Source: Chitinophaga pinensis DSM 2588 (GTDB lineage: Bacteria; Bacteroidota; Bacteroidia; Chitinophagales; Chitinophagaceae). Taken from it: a stretch of DNA of 64,000 nt. The first letter of the stretch is position 1. Each line of letters starts with the position of its first letter. Below, in pieces: positions 61,778 to 64,000 of this stretch. The stretch covers positions 7,124,001 to 7,188,000 of the forward strand of contig NC_013132.1 in the NCBI RefSeq assembly GCF_000024005.1, given 5' to 3'. Both the position numbers and the translations under genes were made by a program. The notes under the pieces were generated by a model. That model did no database searches. It saw nothing but the letters and a program-made list of their open reading frames with translations, and was not told where the DNA came from.

Positions 61778-62260
61778 TCAGCGGATACGCCGGAAAACAG
61801 AAATGGGGATCTCTCCATTGGGTCTGGGTGGCAATTGCCAGCTAAGCTGGTCTTCTTTCAGGATGAAGGTATTTTCACGGGTAGTGCCGTCCGAATTCGG
61901 AAAACTGGCCTTGTCGATATGAAAACGGATTGTCCCTTTTACAGGATCTACCTCATAGGTCCCGAAATGACAGCTCATACTGAGTACCGCATCCCGGTAT
62001 TCTTCCGGCGTTCCCTTCTCCCGGTCTTTCGAAGCAAAAGGCATGCGCTGCTCACGGAAGATCTCTACCGTATAATGTCCATCCGCAGTAAATATGGCAA
62101 TGCCATGCGGATTAGCGCCATAGTCTCTCTCCTGCTTACCATCCGGCATGATCATATCGGCAGCTGTCAGTTGCCAGGTACCTGTCAGCTGTTGCCCGGT
62201 CGCCGGCAAAGCGATATAAGCACCCAGTGTAGTCAGGAAAAAGGGAAGTATGTGTTTCAT
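61778..62260 (-). CDS. Lipocalin-like domain protein
   Basis: A 160-residue exported protein with signal peptide (MKHILPFFLTTLGAYIALPATGQ). The rest is a lipocalin-like beta barrel: LTGTWQLTAADMIMPDGKQERDYGANPHGIAIFTADGHYTVEIFR is the standard opening of this group. It continues through SCHFGTYEVDPVKGTIRFHIDKASFPNSDG. It would bind a small hydrophobic ligand. The gene is divergent from the second Crp/Fnr gene across about 190 bases. Confidence 0.85.
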   Translation of the reverse strand: MKHILPFFLTTLGAYIALPATGQQLTGTWQLTAADMIMPDGKQERDYGANPHGIAIFTADGHYTVEIFREQRMPFASKDREKGTPEEYRDAVLSMSCHFGTYEVDPVKGTIRFHIDKASFPNSDGTTRENTFILKEDQLSWQLPPRPNGEIPISVFRRIR

Positions 62261-62403
62261 TTTTCATCAGATCGTGCAGGTAAATGGCTGCACTGACCCT
62301 ACAAAACTAGGCCGGCCCATCTGCCCTTACCTGTAAGATTTTACCAAAAATCTGTACATTCCAGTAAGTATATCTGGTATTCCGGAACGCGGAGTGCAAT
62401 TTC

Positions 62404-62417
62404 TTGTCAAATGACAA
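62404..62417. promoter_or_regulatory. Palindromic site GTCAAATGAC upstream of the second Crp/Fnr gene
   Basis: TTGTCA-AA-TGACAA is a perfect palindrome 35 bases before the start codon. It is followed by TACGTTAT, a possible -7 element. The same 14 bases with flanks occur again before purA. Confidence 0.7.
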
Positions 62418-62451
62418 TACGTTATATCCCCGGACAACGTAATTTTCAGTA

Positions 62452-63021
62452 ATGGAACAACTCATCGCATATGTGGAACAGTTCGGTCAGCTGACTGCCT
62501 CGCAGAAAAGTCTGGTCCTCGCCGGCGTGGAAGAACAAGTCATTCCAAAAGGGAACTATTTCGTGGAATCAGGCAAGATCTGCGCATCCATTGGCTTTGT
62601 GTATAACGGCATTTTCCGTTCCTGTTATTACAATAAACAGGGAGATAGCTTCACCCGGTACTTTATTTATGAAGGCCGTTTCGTAGGAGATATCAATGGC
62701 TTTCTTGACAGAACCCCTTCCTCAGAATATATAGAAGCGATTACAGATGCGAAGCTCTGGGTGATCAGCAGGGAATACTTTGCCTTACTGGAATCGCAGA
62801 TACCTGCCTGGGCGCAACTGCTCGCCCGGCTCAATTCTTCCGTACTGGAAAATAAAATGCGAGCCGTCAGCAACATGCTGACACAAGACGCACAAACCCG
62901 TTACCTCAATTTCCTGGAACATTATCCCGGATTAGCCAATCGTGTACCACAATCTATGCTGGCATCCTATCTGGGCATCACACCATCCTCCCTCAGCCGT
63001 ATCCGGAAAAATATCACCTGA
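62452..63021 (+). CDS. Crp/Fnr-family transcriptional regulator
   Basis: A 189-residue regulator. Its sensor domain (about 15-125) shows VIPKGNYFVESGKICASIGFVYNGIFRSCYYNKQGDSFTRYFIYEGRFVGDINGF. A dimerisation helix follows, and the C-terminal helix-turn-helix is NRVPQSMLASYLGITPSSLSRIRKNIT, related to the first Crp/Fnr protein in SRIR. No cAMP-type Arg/Ser pocket is visible. It is flanked by two copies of one palindromic site, so it probably regulates itself and the downstream purA gene. Confidence 0.92.
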   Translation: MEQLIAYVEQFGQLTASQKSLVLAGVEEQVIPKGNYFVESGKICASIGFVYNGIFRSCYYNKQGDSFTRYFIYEGRFVGDINGFLDRTPSSEYIEAITDAKLWVISREYFALLESQIPAWAQLLARLNSSVLENKMRAVSNMLTQDAQTRYLNFLEHYPGLANRVPQSMLASYLGITPSSLSRIRKNIT

Positions 63022-63030
63022 GCATTTTTC

Positions 63031-63044
63031 TTGTCAAATGACAA
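63031..63044. promoter_or_regulatory. Palindromic site GTCAAATGAC between the Crp/Fnr gene and purA
   Basis: TTGTCA-AA-TGACAA repeats exactly the site upstream of the Crp/Fnr gene, with matching bases on both sides (TTC before, TACG after). It lies 65 bases before the purA start codon. Confidence 0.7.
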
Positions 63045-63109
63045 TACGATTCTTGTCGCCTGTCCTCAACTTTGTGCTGTCTTTAATCATCGAATGAACA
63101 GCATCAATT

Positions 63110-64000
63110 ATGAAACTGGATATTGTTTTAGGTCTTCAGTGGGGAGACGAAGGAAAAGGTAAGATCGTGGATGTCCTTGCACCTGCATATGGTATGGTAG
63201 CCCGTTATCACGGTGGTTCGAATGCCGGCCATACAATTGTTTTTGAAGGAAAGAAAATGGTCCTCAATACGGTACCCTCGGGTATATTCAATCAACAGAC
63301 GGCCAATATTATCGGCAGCGGTGTGGTACTGGATCTGCTGGCCTTTCATAAAGAAGTAACAGGTTTACAGGCAAACGGATTTACTGTTGCCGAATGGCAG
63401 AACCTGTCCATCTCACGCAAGGCACATCTCTTACTGCCAACACACCGTCTCATAGACAAACTCTCTGAAGAGTCCCTGGGACTGCAAAAGATCGGTTCTA
63501 CACAGAAAGGTATCAGTCTGGCGTATGCGGATAAAATGTTACGTCGTGGATTACGCGCCGGAGATATCCTCTTACCGGATTTCGAAGAAAAGTGTAAAGA
63601 GCTGTTATCGGCACATACACAACAGATAAAGACACACTATCAACAAGACATAGATACAGATACATTATATGCGGAAATACAGGAGGCACTGAAAACCGTA
63701 TTATTATTCCCCATTATCGATACAGAATCAGGTGTTAATCAATATCTCTGCAAGGGTGGTAAAGTACTGGCAGAAGGCGCACAGGGCACATTGCTGGATA
63801 TAGATCATGGTACTTATCCGTATGTCACTTCTTCCAGCACAACAGCAGCAGGCGCCTGTTCCGGCCTGGGTATCGCACCACAGAAAGTCGGCGAGGTATA
63901 TGGCATCTTCAAAGCGTATACGACACGTGTAGGCAATGGTCCTTTTCCCACAGAACTCACCGATGAAACAGGGACATTACTCCGTACAAAAGGCCATGAA
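63110..64000 (+). CDS. purA: Adenylosuccinate synthetase, N-terminal part (window-truncated)
   Basis: The first 297 residues of adenylosuccinate synthetase, which couples IMP and aspartate using GTP in the first step toward AMP. The nucleotide loop is LQWGDEGKGKIVD, followed by YHGGSNAGHTI, IIGSGVVLD, GIGPAYADK-like GISLAYADKMLRRGLRAGDIL, LAEGAQGTLLDIDHGTYPYVTSSS and TRVGNGPFPTEL. The canonical GGNNAGH reads GGSNAGH, and the IMP-site GPAY reads SLAY, so this may be a divergent or second copy. The frame is open to the window end. Confidence 0.92.
   Translation, partial: MKLDIVLGLQWGDEGKGKIVDVLAPAYGMVARYHGGSNAGHTIVFEGKKMVLNTVPSGIFNQQTANIIGSGVVLDLLAFHKEVTGLQANGFTVAEWQNLSISRKAHLLLPTHRLIDKLSEESLGLQKIGSTQKGISLAYADKMLRRGLRAGDILLPDFEEKCKELLSAHTQQIKTHYQQDIDTDTLYAEIQEALKTVLLFPIIDTESGVNQYLCKGGKVLAEGAQGTLLDIDHGTYPYVTSSSTTAAGACSGLGIAPQKVGEVYGIFKAYTTRVGNGPFPTELTDETGTLLRTKGHE

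Overview
The window reads as chromosomal DNA of a soil-type Bacteroidota, most likely a Chitinophaga-like member of the Chitinophagaceae. This is inferred from gene content and style, not from a marker gene. The signs are a type IX secretion (gliding-type) C-terminal sorting domain, TonB-dependent receptors with N-terminal carboxypeptidase-like domains, LytS/LytTR pairs, many AraC and Crp/Fnr regulators, GH92/GH130/GH47-like glycosidases, a crtI-crtB-crtZ-lycopene cyclase operon, and several TAnnTTTG-like promoter elements. No rRNA, tRNA, CRISPR array, prophage or insertion sequence was recognised.

Layout. 0-2.2 kb: end of an RND efflux permease and its TolC partner. 2.2-5.6 kb: a siderophore-type TonB receptor and an OmpR-type response regulator. 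5.8-9.1 kb: a three-gene operon of circularly permuted ATP-grasp, alpha-E and transglutaminase-like proteins. 9.1-14.1 kb: permease, ketoglutarate-semialdehyde-type aldehyde dehydrogenase, DapA-family enzyme and divergent AraC regulator, resembling part of a hydroxyproline catabolic locus. 14.4-21.4 kb: single housekeeping and accessory genes (aldo/keto reductase, phosphosulfolactate synthase, EamA exporter with a divergent CGNR regulator, aldose epimerase, MBL-rhodanese protein, CheY-like regulator). 22-26.7 kb: LytS kinase, LytTR regulator and a large outer-membrane receptor. 27.9-35.3 kb: two GT4 glycosyltransferases around an alpha/alpha-toroid protein, convergent with a GH130 enzyme, then an AraC regulator and a GH47-like secreted protein. 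35.4-43.4 kb: T9SS adhesin, SPFH protein with a small membrane partner, and DUF genes. 43.5-49.2 kb: carotenoid operon with a divergent MerR/B12-binding (CarH/LitR-like) photoreceptor regulator. 49.3-56.4 kb: redox and SDR genes mixed with AraC and Crp regulators, including two adjacent decayed genes (HxlR and NmrA). 56.6-64 kb: GH92 mannosidase, YqgE/AlgH, a glyoxalase relic, a DUF1624 acyltransferase, AraC, lipocalin-like protein, a second Crp/Fnr regulator and the start of purA.

The most rewarding signals are regulatory. Five copies of TTGTTTAA or its complement lie between crtI and the B12-type regulator, two of them forming a palindrome around a TAnnTTTG promoter element. The palindromic core GTCAAATGAC occurs upstream of both Crp/Fnr genes and again upstream of purA. 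A CGNR-type regulator has a 9-bp inverted repeat inside its own promoter. At the gene level, the ATP-grasp/alpha-E/transglutaminase operon and the GT4-toroid-GT4/GH130 cassette are conserved-looking multi-enzyme systems whose products cannot be named from sequence. A family of AT-rich inverted repeats built from AATTAAG units sits at three intergenic places.

Limits: all names come from motif reading and memory of families. No database search or computation was run. Start codons were moved from the longest possible reading frame where context or a signal peptide argued for it.
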